Positions 34,463-42,922 of a stretch of 64,000 nucleotides of DNA are shown here, piece by piece; within the stretch, counting starts at the first letter, position 1, and every line of letters begins with the position of its first letter. Source of the DNA: Brevibacterium sp. S22 (GTDB lineage Bacteria; Actinomycetota; Actinomycetes; Actinomycetales; Brevibacteriaceae); contig NZ_RHFG01000011.1 of assembly GCF_004745485.1 (NCBI RefSeq), forward strand, positions 62,001 to 126,000, given 5' to 3'. The translations under genes and the position numbers were made by a program. The notes beneath the pieces are model-generated. The model made no database searches. It saw nothing but the letters and a program-made list of their open reading frames with translations, and was not told the origin of the DNA.

Positions 34463-36513
34463 GCACGGACCCTGGCACACCCAACATGGACAGTGTCCTC
34501 TTCACCCCGTTCTCGGTCGGCGGCGTGGAAGTCAAAAACCGAATAGTCAGCACCGCGCACTCGAATCGCTACACTCTCGGAGGACTGCCCACCTCACGCT
34601 ATCGCCGATACCAGGAGGAGAAAGCAAAAGGTGGTGTCGGGCTCATCACTATCGGCGGCTCCGCTGTCGTCAGCCGAGACAGCGCCCCCGCCTTCGGAAA
34701 CATCACGATGTATCGCGATGATGTCATCACACCTCTCAAGGAGATCGCTAGTGCCTGCCAGCAGCACGGAAGCAAAGTCTTCATTCAGCTCACTCACCTA
34801 GGCCGCAGGACCGGCGACCATGACTCCGACTGGCTACCTACAGTGTCCTCCGCTTCGATGAGGGAACCGGCCCATCGCTCATACCCGAAAGCAGCCGAGG
34901 CCTGGGACCTCGATCGCATCGTCGATGACTTCGTATCTGCCGCTCAGAGAGCTCGCGCTGCCGGTATCGATGGGATCGAACTCGAACACTATGGACATCT
35001 GCTCGATGCCTTCGCCTCCCCCTGGCACTTGTCACGACTTGGCCCTGACTCGCAGAAATTCGCTCGCGAGTTCCCCGGGCGAGTCATCAGGGCGGTCAAG
35101 AAGGTCACTGGGCTTGATATGGCTCTCGGTATAAGAATGTCGGTCGACGAACTGCGTGTGGACGGCCTCGAGCAAGAATCCGCTATAGCACTTCTGAATC
35201 AGTACATCGCCGACGGAATCGACTTCGTCAATGTCATAGTCGGCACCATCGAGTCTCAAGGGAAAATGACCGACGTCATTCCGGGATCAGGAAAATTGTC
35301 GGCACCTTTTCTCGACATTGTCGCAAATGTGAAGAGAACAGTGGACATCCCAGTCATCCATGCTGCGAAGATCGACGATTTTGCTACAGCGGAATACGCT
35401 GTCCAAGAAGGCAAACTCGATCTAGTGGGCATGACTCGAGCCAACATCGCCGATCCATATCTAGTCACGAAGGTCCAACAAGGTAAAGCAGACCAGATTC
35501 GGCCGTGCATCGGAGCAAGGCTCTGCTTGGAAGCCGGAAGCACCGGCGGAATGGTCTGCCTGCACAATCCAGCGGTCGGTCGCGAAGATATTCTGAAACA
35601 CGAAATCGACCGCAACGCCGAGAATCCCAAGAACGTCATCATCGTAGGAGCAGGTCCGGCAGGACTGGAAGCAGCACATGTCGCTGCCAAACGTGGACAC
35701 CGCGTCACAGTCCTCGAGGCTGCAGCCGAACCCGGGGGACAGATGGCGATGATCGCCCGCCTCCCGCGCAAACGGGAGTTCGGCGGAGCGGTCGACTGGC
35801 GCCTCTCCCAAGCTCTACAGCACGGTGCTGAGTTCAGATTCGATGTCTATGCCGAAGAGACCGATGTCCTCGACCTCTCGCCGGACACAGTCATCATCGC
35901 CACAGGGGGCATACCCCGCTCCGCTGCTGATGTCGGCATCAAGGGCGGGCACCTCATTCGCGACACTTGGGAGGCATTCGAAGCTTCCAGCAAGCAACTC
36001 GGCCACACCATCCTGTTCGACGATGAAGGTCGCTACTCCTCACTGGATGCTCTTGAGCACCTCGCCAACAATTCTGAACGGGTAACGTACGTGACACCGG
36101 AACGCACCCTTGGAATCGACGTCGGCACGCTGAATTTCGCCGATTACCAATCGGTCTTCGACACTCATCGAATCGATGTGAAGCTTGCCCGCTACGTAAT
36201 TTCGTCGGAGAGGAATCCTGACCGTACGTTTCGAATCGAGTTAGCCGGAGAATCGACAGACGTCCTAGAAACACTCGTTTGCGATGCTGTCTATTATTCG
36301 GGTGGGACCTGGCCGAACGACGAGCTCTATACCGCTCTCAGAGAGCATTCGTGCAACGACGGGCGGATCGACATCGAAGCCTTCGTCGGGGCGAAGCCGC
36401 AACCCAATACGGGGGCCTCCGGTTTCAGACTCTTCAGGGTCGGTGATGCTGTCTCCAGTAGAACCATCCATTCCGCGATACTCGACGCCCACCGCATCGC
36501 CCTGACTATCTGA
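34459..36513 (+). CDS. TMADH/dienoyl-CoA-reductase-like flavoprotein, probable N-demethylase or amine dehydrogenase
   Basis: A 684-aa enzyme. Residues 10-340 are an old-yellow-enzyme FMN barrel (FTPFSVGGVEVKNRIV, FIQLTHLGRR, GIDGIELEHYGHLLDAF). Residues about 390-680 are a FAD/NAD fold with GAGPAGLEAA. Between them lies CIGARLC...C, where trimethylamine dehydrogenase-type enzymes have CxxCxxC...C; the second cysteine is Ala here. As far as I recall, N-methylproline/stachydrine demethylases also carry this change. TTG start with GAGGAG upstream, overlapping the permease stop. Coupled to an amino-acid importer, oxidative demethylation of an imported N-methyl amino acid is likely, not proven. 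Confidence 0.78.
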   Translation: MSTDPGTPNMDSVLFTPFSVGGVEVKNRIVSTAHSNRYTLGGLPTSRYRRYQEEKAKGGVGLITIGGSAVVSRDSAPAFGNITMYRDDVITPLKEIASACQQHGSKVFIQLTHLGRRTGDHDSDWLPTVSSASMREPAHRSYPKAAEAWDLDRIVDDFVSAAQRARAAGIDGIELEHYGHLLDAFASPWHLSRLGPDSQKFAREFPGRVIRAVKKVTGLDMALGIRMSVDELRVDGLEQESAIALLNQYIADGIDFVNVIVGTIESQGKMTDVIPGSGKLSAPFLDIVANVKRTVDIPVIHAAKIDDFATAEYAVQEGKLDLVGMTRANIADPYLVTKVQQGKADQIRPCIGARLCLEAGSTGGMVCLHNPAVGREDILKHEIDRNAENPKNVIIVGAGPAGLEAAHVAAKRGHRVTVLEAAAEPGGQMAMIARLPRKREFGGAVDWRLSQALQHGAEFRFDVYAEETDVLDLSPDTVIIATGGIPRSAADVGIKGGHLIRDTWEAFEASSKQLGHTILFDDEGRYSSLDALEHLANNSERVTYVTPERTLGIDVGTLNFADYQSVFDTHRIDVKLARYVISSERNPDRTFRIELAGESTDVLETLVCDAVYYSGGTWPNDELYTALREHSCNDGRIDIEAFVGAKPQPNTGASGFRLFRVGDAVSSRTIHSAILDAHRIALTI

Positions 36514-36528
36514 ACTCGAGGCCATGCT

Positions 36529-37722
36529 ATGAAGATTGCAGTCATCGGACTCGGCGCAATAGGTGCCCAGATCTTTTGGAATCTCGCAAGAACTTCCGGG
36601 ATCGACGTTACCGGTTTCGAATCCGCTTATGTGGGGCACCCCTTTGCAGGGGCAGGCGGAGAAAGCCGGCTCTACCGGAATCTCGAGGTCGGTGACCTCG
36701 AATATGTTCCCGTCATCCGCCGCGCACAGCAGCTCTGGAACGAACTAGCTACCGAGTCGGACCGAAGTCTGCGCCGACTCACCGGCGTTCTGTTCATTGG
36801 CGAACCCGACAATCCTCAAGTGATCAACGCACTGGAGTCTGCGGCGATGCTCGATGCACCCCACGAGACACTCAACACTCGAGACATCGCCGAGCGTTTT
36901 CCACAGTTGTCCCCAGGCTACGAGGAGATCGGAATCTGGGATACCGAGGCTGGGGTCATCGATCCGGCAGCGACGGTCACCGCCGCAGTATCGCGCGGCG
37001 TTGCGCATGGCGGTGACGTTCGTGAGTACACACGTATCGATCGCCTCGAATCACGCGAGGCAGGGGTGCGACTGCATACCTCTCGAGGTTTCTTAGACTT
37101 CGACCGAGCAGTCGTCGCCTGCGGCGGATGGACGACGAAGCTCATACCCGACCTTCGAGATTCCGTCGTGTCGAAAAGGCTGACCTCTGCGTGGTTCGCA
37201 GGAACTGCTGACACTGCATTGTATGGTCTCCCACCCTTCATGCGTGCTGCGCCGCACTACTGCTACGGGATTCCGACGCCGGACGGGCTGACAGTCAAGC
37301 TCGGTCTTGGATTCAACGATCATTTGTCGACGGCAGACCCGGATACGGTCGAGCGTGACCTGCGAGGAAACGCCGCACGAATCGAAATCGACCGGTTCAA
37401 TCGCAAAATCGCCGACCTTCTGCCCGTTCTGCAACCAAACCCGGTGCGTCTTGACACGTATATCGAAAGCTATACGCGAACAATGCACGAACACATCCGA
37501 CTGCACCCGGACGACTCAAACATTGCCGTGTTGACCGGGTTCTCCGGGCATGGTTTCAAGATCAGTCCTGCAATCGGAGAGGCCGGTGCCCAGCTCATCA
37601 CCACGGGGCGCACAGATCTGGATCTGGAATTCCTCACAAGAGCTTCTCCACTCTTCGACATTGAAGATGCCTCCACCGGGATAACTACTCATAATCCACT
37701 CACTTCAAGCACACCCGTTTGA
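36529..37722 (+). CDS. FAD-dependent amine/amino-acid oxidase, MSOX/N-methyltryptophan-oxidase-like
   Basis: A 397-aa D-amino-acid-oxidase-fold protein. FAD motif GLGAIGAQIF (7-16), GGESRLYR near 42, VVACGGWTTKL and GFSGHGFKISPAIGE match monomeric sarcosine oxidase relatives. The cysteine that binds FAD covalently in those enzymes, in a C-L-Y-T motif, is not present; the aligned segment reads ESYTRTM. It would oxidise a secondary or primary amine, giving aldehyde or imine plus peroxide. It follows the TMADH-like gene by 15 bp; GAGG precedes the ATG. Confidence 0.82.
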   Translation: MKIAVIGLGAIGAQIFWNLARTSGIDVTGFESAYVGHPFAGAGGESRLYRNLEVGDLEYVPVIRRAQQLWNELATESDRSLRRLTGVLFIGEPDNPQVINALESAAMLDAPHETLNTRDIAERFPQLSPGYEEIGIWDTEAGVIDPAATVTAAVSRGVAHGGDVREYTRIDRLESREAGVRLHTSRGFLDFDRAVVACGGWTTKLIPDLRDSVVSKRLTSAWFAGTADTALYGLPPFMRAAPHYCYGIPTPDGLTVKLGLGFNDHLSTADPDTVERDLRGNAARIEIDRFNRKIADLLPVLQPNPVRLDTYIESYTRTMHEHIRLHPDDSNIAVLTGFSGHGFKISPAIGEAGAQLITTGRTDLDLEFLTRASPLFDIEDASTGITTHNPLTSSTPV

Positions 37723-37792
37723 ATAGACGCCGCGTTCGAACCAAACGAAATCCAGTAAGCCGCTCAATCTCTACTGAAACTAGGAGCATCTC

Positions 37793-38464
37793 TTGACCAT
37801 TCAGACGCCGATCGCCACATTCGACTGCTATCGCACGCTGGTCGACTTCGACCTGAACCGAGCGGCGCTGCCGATCGTTCAACACAGTTTGGACGAAGTC
37901 GGAGTCGACCACAATGAATTTCTCGACAACTTGCGCGTCGCACGCTTCTACGCTGTCGCGCAGGGTCCTTATACCCGGTATCAGGATCTCATACGGAAGA
38001 CGCTGGAGACGACGATGCTTCAGCACGGGGCACCGTATGACAACGCCTACGGTGACCAATTGGTGGAGGATGCGAAGAGCTTTCCCGTCTTTCCCGAGGT
38101 GCCCTCGGCGCTGCGCGCGCTCAAAGAGAAGGGAGTCGAGTTGGCTATCATCTCCAACTCGGACCGAGACTTCATTTCCCATCACGTCGCGACCATCGGT
38201 GTGGAGTTTGATTTCGTCATCACTGCCGAGGACGCGGGCTGGTACAAGCCCCGAGACGGTGCCTTCAACCATCTCTTCCGGACCATCGATCGAGATCCTG
38301 CATTTATCACCCACGTCGCTCAAGGCTGGGAATACGACATCATGCCGGCTAAGAAGTACGACGTCCGGCGAATCTGGGTAAACAGGTACAACAGGCCCGG
38401 AAGCAACTTCTATCAGCCGTATGTCGAAATTCCTGACCTTTCTGAGCTTCCGGATCATTTCTGA
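37793..38464 (+). CDS. HAD-superfamily hydrolase (haloacid-dehalogenase type)
   Basis: A 223-aa hydrolase. Motif I FDCYRTL (nucleophile Asp10, but with Cys in place of the usual Asp acid two residues on), motif II ISNSD, lysine in GWYKPRD and a late GWEYDIMPAKK. The pattern is closer to 2-haloacid dehalogenases than to phosphatases. TTG start with AGGAG about 6 nt upstream. It is the last gene of the importer/flavoenzyme module; its substrate is unclear. Confidence 0.8.
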   Translation: MTIQTPIATFDCYRTLVDFDLNRAALPIVQHSLDEVGVDHNEFLDNLRVARFYAVAQGPYTRYQDLIRKTLETTMLQHGAPYDNAYGDQLVEDAKSFPVFPEVPSALRALKEKGVELAIISNSDRDFISHHVATIGVEFDFVITAEDAGWYKPRDGAFNHLFRTIDRDPAFITHVAQGWEYDIMPAKKYDVRRIWVNRYNRPGSNFYQPYVEIPDLSELPDHF

Positions 38465-38591
38465 GAACAACGAATCTGACTCGTCGTACACGACTGCGGG
38501 CTGTTCCCGTTAAGGCGGTATCACGCAGGTTTGCTCAACTCACCGCAGAGTTTGAGCATCTCGGTCTCGTGATTGTGAGTCCCTCCGGCAC

Positions 38592-38810
38592 CTACATGTT
38601 TGACGCCAGACTGAGCCTCATCTTGATGACGAGAACGTGGACTATGCCGTGTTCGCGGCCGAGGCCGAAGTCGGTCTTGATCCAATCGAAAAATTCGGCA
38701 GCTTTGACCGAGTCAGCGTACTTGTCGCACTGCATAGCCATATAGATGGACTCGCATGGAGTATGGCCTGTCTTGTCTTCAAACGTGTCGAGAGAGGTCC
38801 CGAACGACAT
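38592..38810 (-). CDS. Small DUF4287-like protein
   Basis: A 72-aa protein. LDTFEDKTGHTP and the later KAAEFFDWIKTDFGLGREHG match the pattern of the DUF4287 family (K-T-G-x-x-P ... W-L/I-K-x-D-x-G-L-G-x-x-H). Function of the family is unknown. AAAGGA lies about 9 nt upstream of the ATG on the minus strand. It sits alone between the HAD gene and the stress-protein gene; flanking bases hold no other gene. Confidence 0.6.
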   Translation of the reverse strand: MSFGTSLDTFEDKTGHTPCESIYMAMQCDKYADSVKAAEFFDWIKTDFGLGREHGIVHVLVIKMRLSLASNM

Positions 38811-38991
38811 CGGGGGTCCTTTCGGATGAAGATGCTGGTCGACCTTGCGCGAGACCGAAAGGTACTGAGTCGAGCCCTCCTGGAAGAGAGGATAGTCACT
38901 TCGGCATGCCCGTTCCGAAGCTACGTGGTCCTGTGCAGTATCAGATGTGGCAGGCGCCTAAGCTACTCGACGCTCTGAAACCTCGTGCCGC

Positions 38992-39840
38992 TCAGAGTTC
39001 TGTGGTCTGAGTGCCTCCGGCTGGTCTGTCCCCGGTGATTTTGGACTTGACCATGCGGAACAGGCCTGCGGCCTTTCCGCCGGGCAGGCCCCAGTGCTGG
39101 GCGGAGTGGGTGACGACCTTGATGAGCCCGAGATTCGGGTCCCGGCGGTCATCGAACCACGCTGTAGCGGAATCCGACCAAAGCTCATCGACCTTGGTCT
39201 CATCGTCGACGAACTCGACTCGCCCGGCCACCGACAGCCAGTTGCCTGCCTCGGCGATGCTGATATTGACCTCGGGGTTCGTCTGCAGTGCCTTCGCCTG
39301 GTCGCCGTCGAGGGCGAGGAAGAACCAGACATCGGCGTCCTCGGTGACCTCCTGCGGTGCCATCGGGTGGGCGAGGATCTTGCCGTCGGCGAGCGCGGTC
39401 GCGAGCATGACGGAATCGCCGCCGCGCAGGATCTTGACGACATCGGCCTGATCGAGCTCATCCGTCGCAGCCTCACCTGCGGGAGCTGGTCCGTCGCCGA
39501 TGGTGGAGACCTGGCCGGCTTCAGTGTCGTCGGTGGCGGCGGTGCGAGCCGGGGCTGGGCTCTCGGAATACTTGGATTCGGAGCTCGAGGTCGCCTCGGC
39601 GACTTTCGAATCGTCGACCGCCGTATGCGAGCCGTCGGGATTGCGGTGCAGCGTCACGCCTTCTTCTTCGGCGGCGTTCTGGGCGCGTGCCTCGACGTTC
39701 TGCTCGGTGTATCCGACCTCGGCGTGAGAGTTCATGTTCGACGTCCCGGCCAGCGGCTCTGCCGCCTCGTCCAGTTTCGCTGCGACGTCACGGGCTTTCG
39801 CCTCGGCCGACGACTCGTCACTCTTGTCTCTGTTGTTCAT
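38992..39840 (-). CDS. General stress protein 26-like, pyridoxamine-phosphate-oxidase fold
   Basis: A 282-aa protein. Residues about 140-270 are a split-barrel flavin-binding domain of the GSP26/PNPOx type (VMLATALADGKILAHPM, VWFFLALDGDQ, NWLSVAGRVEFVDD, SAQHWGLPGG). The first 130 residues are an Ala/Glu/Asp-rich, probably disordered region containing AAEEEGVTLHRNPDGS. Start at 39840 chosen for AAGGG at proper spacing. A truncated, frameshifted copy of the barrel half lies at 40511-40858, and a small acidic protein with a similar linker motif is at 48159-48452. Confidence 0.82.
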   Translation of the reverse strand: MNNRDKSDESSAEAKARDVAAKLDEAAEPLAGTSNMNSHAEVGYTEQNVEARAQNAAEEEGVTLHRNPDGSHTAVDDSKVAEATSSSESKYSESPAPARTAATDDTEAGQVSTIGDGPAPAGEAATDELDQADVVKILRGGDSVMLATALADGKILAHPMAPQEVTEDADVWFFLALDGDQAKALQTNPEVNISIAEAGNWLSVAGRVEFVDDETKVDELWSDSATAWFDDRRDPNLGLIKVVTHSAQHWGLPGGKAAGLFRMVKSKITGDRPAGGTQTTEL

Positions 39841-40059
39841 GACCATTTCCCTTCGCAGACGGTTCCTGGCGCTGCAGTCGTTGGTGCGAGCCGTGACCGT
39901 TGCACGCGAGCCGTGAACGGCCGGCGCATCAAACGCCTGCACGGTCATTCTCACACGCCTCTCCGGTCGACAACAGCCCCCTTGGAGTGGGGAGACGGGC
40001 TTGGATTCGGACTCTTCGGCCGGGTGCGAGCACCTGGCTTGCGTGCCTAGACTGAGGTC

Positions 40060-40389
40060 ATGGATGAAGAAACGACCGTCACTGTCAACGACATCCCCGA
40101 AGGGGCCGCCATCGTCGACGTCCGCGAGGACGATGAGTGGGAGGCCGGGCACATCGAGGGCGCGATCCACATGCCGCTGGGCGAGCTGCCGACGCGCCTC
40201 GACGACCTTCCCCTCGATGACGATATGTACGTCATCTGCCGCACAGGCGGACGTTCGAACCGAGCCGTGGCGTGGCTCAACCAGAATGGCTTCGACGCCT
40301 TCGACGTCGCCGGCGGCATGGGGTCGTGGAACCTCGACAACGGCAAGCCGATCGTCTCCGAGACCGGCGAGGAGCCTTGGGTGAAGTGA
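40060..40389 (+). CDS. Rhodanese-like sulfurtransferase domain protein
   Basis: A 109-aa single rhodanese domain. DVREDDEWEAGHIEGAIHMPL and the active-site loop ICRTGGRS (catalytic Cys at about 67) are clear. Such small proteins transfer sulfane sulfur from thiosulfate or persulfides. GAGG precedes the ATG. Its last 38 bp plus 21 bp after the stop are repeated at 42812-42870. Confidence 0.88.
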   Translation: MDEETTVTVNDIPEGAAIVDVREDDEWEAGHIEGAIHMPLGELPTRLDDLPLDDDMYVICRTGGRSNRAVAWLNQNGFDAFDVAGGMGSWNLDNGKPIVSETGEEPWVK

Positions 40390-40410
40390 CGGGTTCGGGC
40401 CGCTGACCGT
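40352..40410. repeat. Rhodanese gene tail, original copy of repeat R
   Basis: Aligns without gaps to 42812-42870 over 59 bp with about five or six differences (roughly 90% identity by eye). It spans the stop codon and ends GGGCCGCTGACCGT, after which the two loci differ completely. Confidence 0.85.
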
Positions 40411-40510
40411 ATGCGGCTGAGGACGCCCGCTCTCGAGACAGGAGTCTCGACACGACAGCGAGCGCCAGGCTGCGGGCGTGCAGACCATCGCTCGTCTGTT
40501 TGCTTTCGCG

Positions 40511-40858
40511 TCAGAGTTCGGTTGTGTCGCTTCCGCCGCCCGCGCGCTGACCGGTCACCTTGGACTTGACGATCCGGGCCACGGCGGAGAGCTTTTAGCC
40601 CGTGAGGCCCCGTGCTGCGCGGAGTCGCTCGTGACCTTATAAGGCGAGGTTCGGGTCGTTGCGTCCCTGTTCAAACCACGCGACGACGGAATCGTCCCAG
40701 AGTTCGTCGACCTTGGAACCGTCGTCGACGAATTCGACGCGGTCGGCGACCGAGAGCCAATTGCCCGCCTCGGCGACGGCGCTGTTGACAAACGGATTCG
40801 TCCGCAATGCTGTCGCCTGGTCGCCGTGCAGGTCGAGGAAGCACCACAGCATCGGCAC
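40511..40858 (-). pseudogene. Truncated, frameshifted copy of the GSP26-like gene
   Basis: The minus strand reads WCFLDLHGDQATALRTNP... and NWLSVADRVEFVDDGSKVDELWDDS, matching the C-terminal half of the stress protein at 38992-39840. The frame then breaks near 40640 and again near 40590; the end in another frame is IVKSKVTGQRAGGG...TTEL and a stop, as in the intact gene. The 5' half is missing: homology ends abruptly at about 40860. It is a dead gene fragment next to the rhodanese tail. Confidence 0.8.
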
Positions 40859-40976
40859 ATGCCCTCAGTTCCACAACAAGAGTTGTTTCATGAGGGACGT
40901 TATCCCAGTTCTCACAGGAGCCGCAGCGCCTTGCCATCGGCTGCGGATATCGAGACGGCCCCTCCACGCACCGAGG

Positions 40977-42005
40977 TCAGAGTCGAATATCTCTAAGCCG
41001 TGGAAGACTGGACCAGATGCTGGCCGTGTAGTTCGGGTCGAAGATCGCGTGGTAGCCGCCGGTGTGCCAGAAGAGCACCGGCCCCTCAAGCGTGCGCCGG
41101 CGCGCCATATCGATGATTGCCGCGACTGCTTTCGCCGTGTAGACAGGGTCGACGACAATTCCCTCGAGCCTGGACATCAGATCGATGGCTTCGCTGACGC
41201 CGGCAGCGGGCTCTCCGTAACCTTCGCCGAGATAATCCTCTGTCGTCTCCAAGTCCGACGGAGCGATAGTGACTTCCGGCGCGACGAGCGCTGCGGCCTC
41301 GTTGGCCAGCCGGAGGTAGTTACCGGGGACATCATCGTAGACCTCACCGGCGACGATGACACCGAGGATGCGGGTCGTTGACTGGCTGATTGCTCGGCCG
41401 AGGGTGAGGCCGGCATGCGTGCTTCCGGCGGAGCTCGCGTGCACAATGGTGGAAAATTGCGAACCCTGTGCTCGAATCTGCTCATCGGCTTCGATGTAGG
41501 CGCGGGCAAAGCTGGTCGCACCGCGGCCGGTCGCTGAGCCTATGGGAAGCCGATAGACACTCTCGCCGGTGTCTTCCAACTCCCTGACAACATCCTCGGT
41601 ACGGCGGGCAAGCTCCACCCACGAGATATCGCCGACAAGGCGGAGGTCGGCTCCGAAGAGCGCGTCGAGAAGCAGATTTCCGACGGGTTCTTTCGGCTCA
41701 TCGTGGCACAGCACCAGCGTGCACTTCATCCCGATCGCGGCTGCCGCAGCCGCGGCAGCCCGGGTGGCGTTGGAATGACGGGAGCCTTCTGTGACGATAT
41801 GGGTCGCACCCAGGGACTGCGCATGAGCGAGCTCCATCTCGAGCTTGCGAACCTTATTTCCCGCAAGCCCCACTGAACCCAGGTCGTCGCGCTTCGCCCA
41901 CACCTCGATGTCGAGCTCTTCGCTGAGCCGGGACAGGAACTGCACGGGCGAGGTGAATCCGCGGAGGTCGATGCGCGGCAGGTCGTTCATCTGTGATCCA
42001 GTCAT
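40977..42005 (-). CDS. D-cysteine desulfhydrase / ACC-deaminase family PLP enzyme
   Basis: A 342-aa fold-type II PLP enzyme. The Schiff-base lysine lies in LAGNKVRKLE; TEGSRHSNATRAAA contacts cofactor phosphate or substrate; HASSAGSTHAGLTLG is the glycine-rich phosphate loop; VLFWHTGG is near the end. Family members deaminate D-cysteine or 1-aminocyclopropane-1-carboxylate. ATG 42005 (MTGSQ) was chosen; a second ATG is 5 codons on, and neither has a strong ribosome site. Divergent from the Lrp gene, a common arrangement for amino-acid enzymes and their regulator. Confidence 0.83.
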   Translation of the reverse strand: MTGSQMNDLPRIDLRGFTSPVQFLSRLSEELDIEVWAKRDDLGSVGLAGNKVRKLEMELAHAQSLGATHIVTEGSRHSNATRAAAAAAAAIGMKCTLVLCHDEPKEPVGNLLLDALFGADLRLVGDISWVELARRTEDVVRELEDTGESVYRLPIGSATGRGATSFARAYIEADEQIRAQGSQFSTIVHASSAGSTHAGLTLGRAISQSTTRILGVIVAGEVYDDVPGNYLRLANEAAALVAPEVTIAPSDLETTEDYLGEGYGEPAAGVSEAIDLMSRLEGIVVDPVYTAKAVAAIIDMARRRTLEGPVLFWHTGGYHAIFDPNYTASIWSSLPRLRDIRL

Positions 42006-42107
42006 ACCGCCAGACAGTAGACACAAGTTTCCACCTGCACAACCAATACAACTTCGAGTGTGCATCTGCTCAGTCCGACTAGACCATAGGCATGTACTGT
42101 TGATCAT

Positions 42108-42581
42108 ATGTATAGCCTTGACGCGACTGACGCTCGAATACTGCTAGCCAGGGACAGCTCCCTGGATTCTCCTCTGGTCGAATTGAGCAACCGCTTGGGA
42201 CTGTCGCGGAACACCGTGCACGCTCGCTTGAAACGCCTCCGCCGCACCGGCGCCCTCGGATCACCCAGCGCCACACTCTCGCCATCGAGTCTCGAGCGAC
42301 CGCTCATCGCCTTTGTCACGCTCTCGGTGTCACAGCAGCTCATCGACTCCGTCTACGAAGCAATCGCTGGAATTCCCGAAGTCATCGAGGCCCACACCAC
42401 CACCGGTGAAGCCGACCTCATGCTTCGTGTGATCGCTCGGGACACAGTCGATCTTCACCGGATCACTCAGAGCATTCAGCTGGCGCCTGGGGTCCAGCGA
42501 AGCAGCACATGTGTAGCGACGACGGAAGTAATCTCCTACCGGATGTCACCGCTGCTCGACCAACTCGCAACAGGGAACTGA
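42108..42581 (+). CDS. Lrp/AsnC-family regulator
   Basis: A 157-aa regulator: HTH about residues 5-50 (LVELSNRLGLSRNTVHARLKRL) and a RAM effector domain about 65-140 (AFVTLSVSQQ, GEADLMLRVIA). No ribosome site precedes the ATG, so the mRNA may be leaderless. It is divergent from the PLP enzyme and separated by 102 bp, so it probably controls that gene. Confidence 0.87.
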   Translation: MYSLDATDARILLARDSSLDSPLVELSNRLGLSRNTVHARLKRLRRTGALGSPSATLSPSSLERPLIAFVTLSVSQQLIDSVYEAIAGIPEVIEAHTTTGEADLMLRVIARDTVDLHRITQSIQLAPGVQRSSTCVATTEVISYRMSPLLDQLATGN

Positions 42582-42636
42582 ACGCCGGGCGGAATCCAAA
42601 CGCCCCCGGGTTGCTCCGCGCGATCACTCGCCTGTG

Positions 42637-42815
42637 TAGCCCTCCTCGGCGGGGTCCGGGATCTCATCGGGCCGATACTTCGGCAGCCGAGAAGCCGGCA
42701 CTGCCGCGACCAGGCTGATCCCGGCAAGGATGAGGAACCCGAGCTTGAGCGTGCGCAGGGGCTGCTGAGAGTTCAGCTCGACGGCATTTTCGACCTGCTC
42801 CGGCGTCGCCGTCGT
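42637..42815. repeat. Copy of the MFS gene tail (repeat M)
   Basis: Aligns without gaps to 45271-45449 over 179 bp with six differences that I can count (about 97% identity). It carries the last 59 codons of the MFS gene, on the minus strand, without the rest of the gene. Homology ends exactly where repeat R begins, with TCGT shared at the junction. Confidence 0.9.
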
Positions 42816-42870
42816 CTCCGAGACCGGCGAAGAGCCCTGGGTGAAGTGACGACTTGGGGCCGCTGACCGT
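42812..42870. repeat. Copy of the rhodanese gene tail (repeat R)
   Basis: A 59-bp near-copy of 40352-40410, including the rhodanese stop codon, fused directly to repeat M. The fusion joins two gene tails that are otherwise 4.9 kb apart. Confidence 0.85.
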
Positions 42871-42922
42871 GTGAGGTTCGTCGACCTCTACCCACCCCGG
42901 CTCGACTGTCTGTAGCGTCGCG

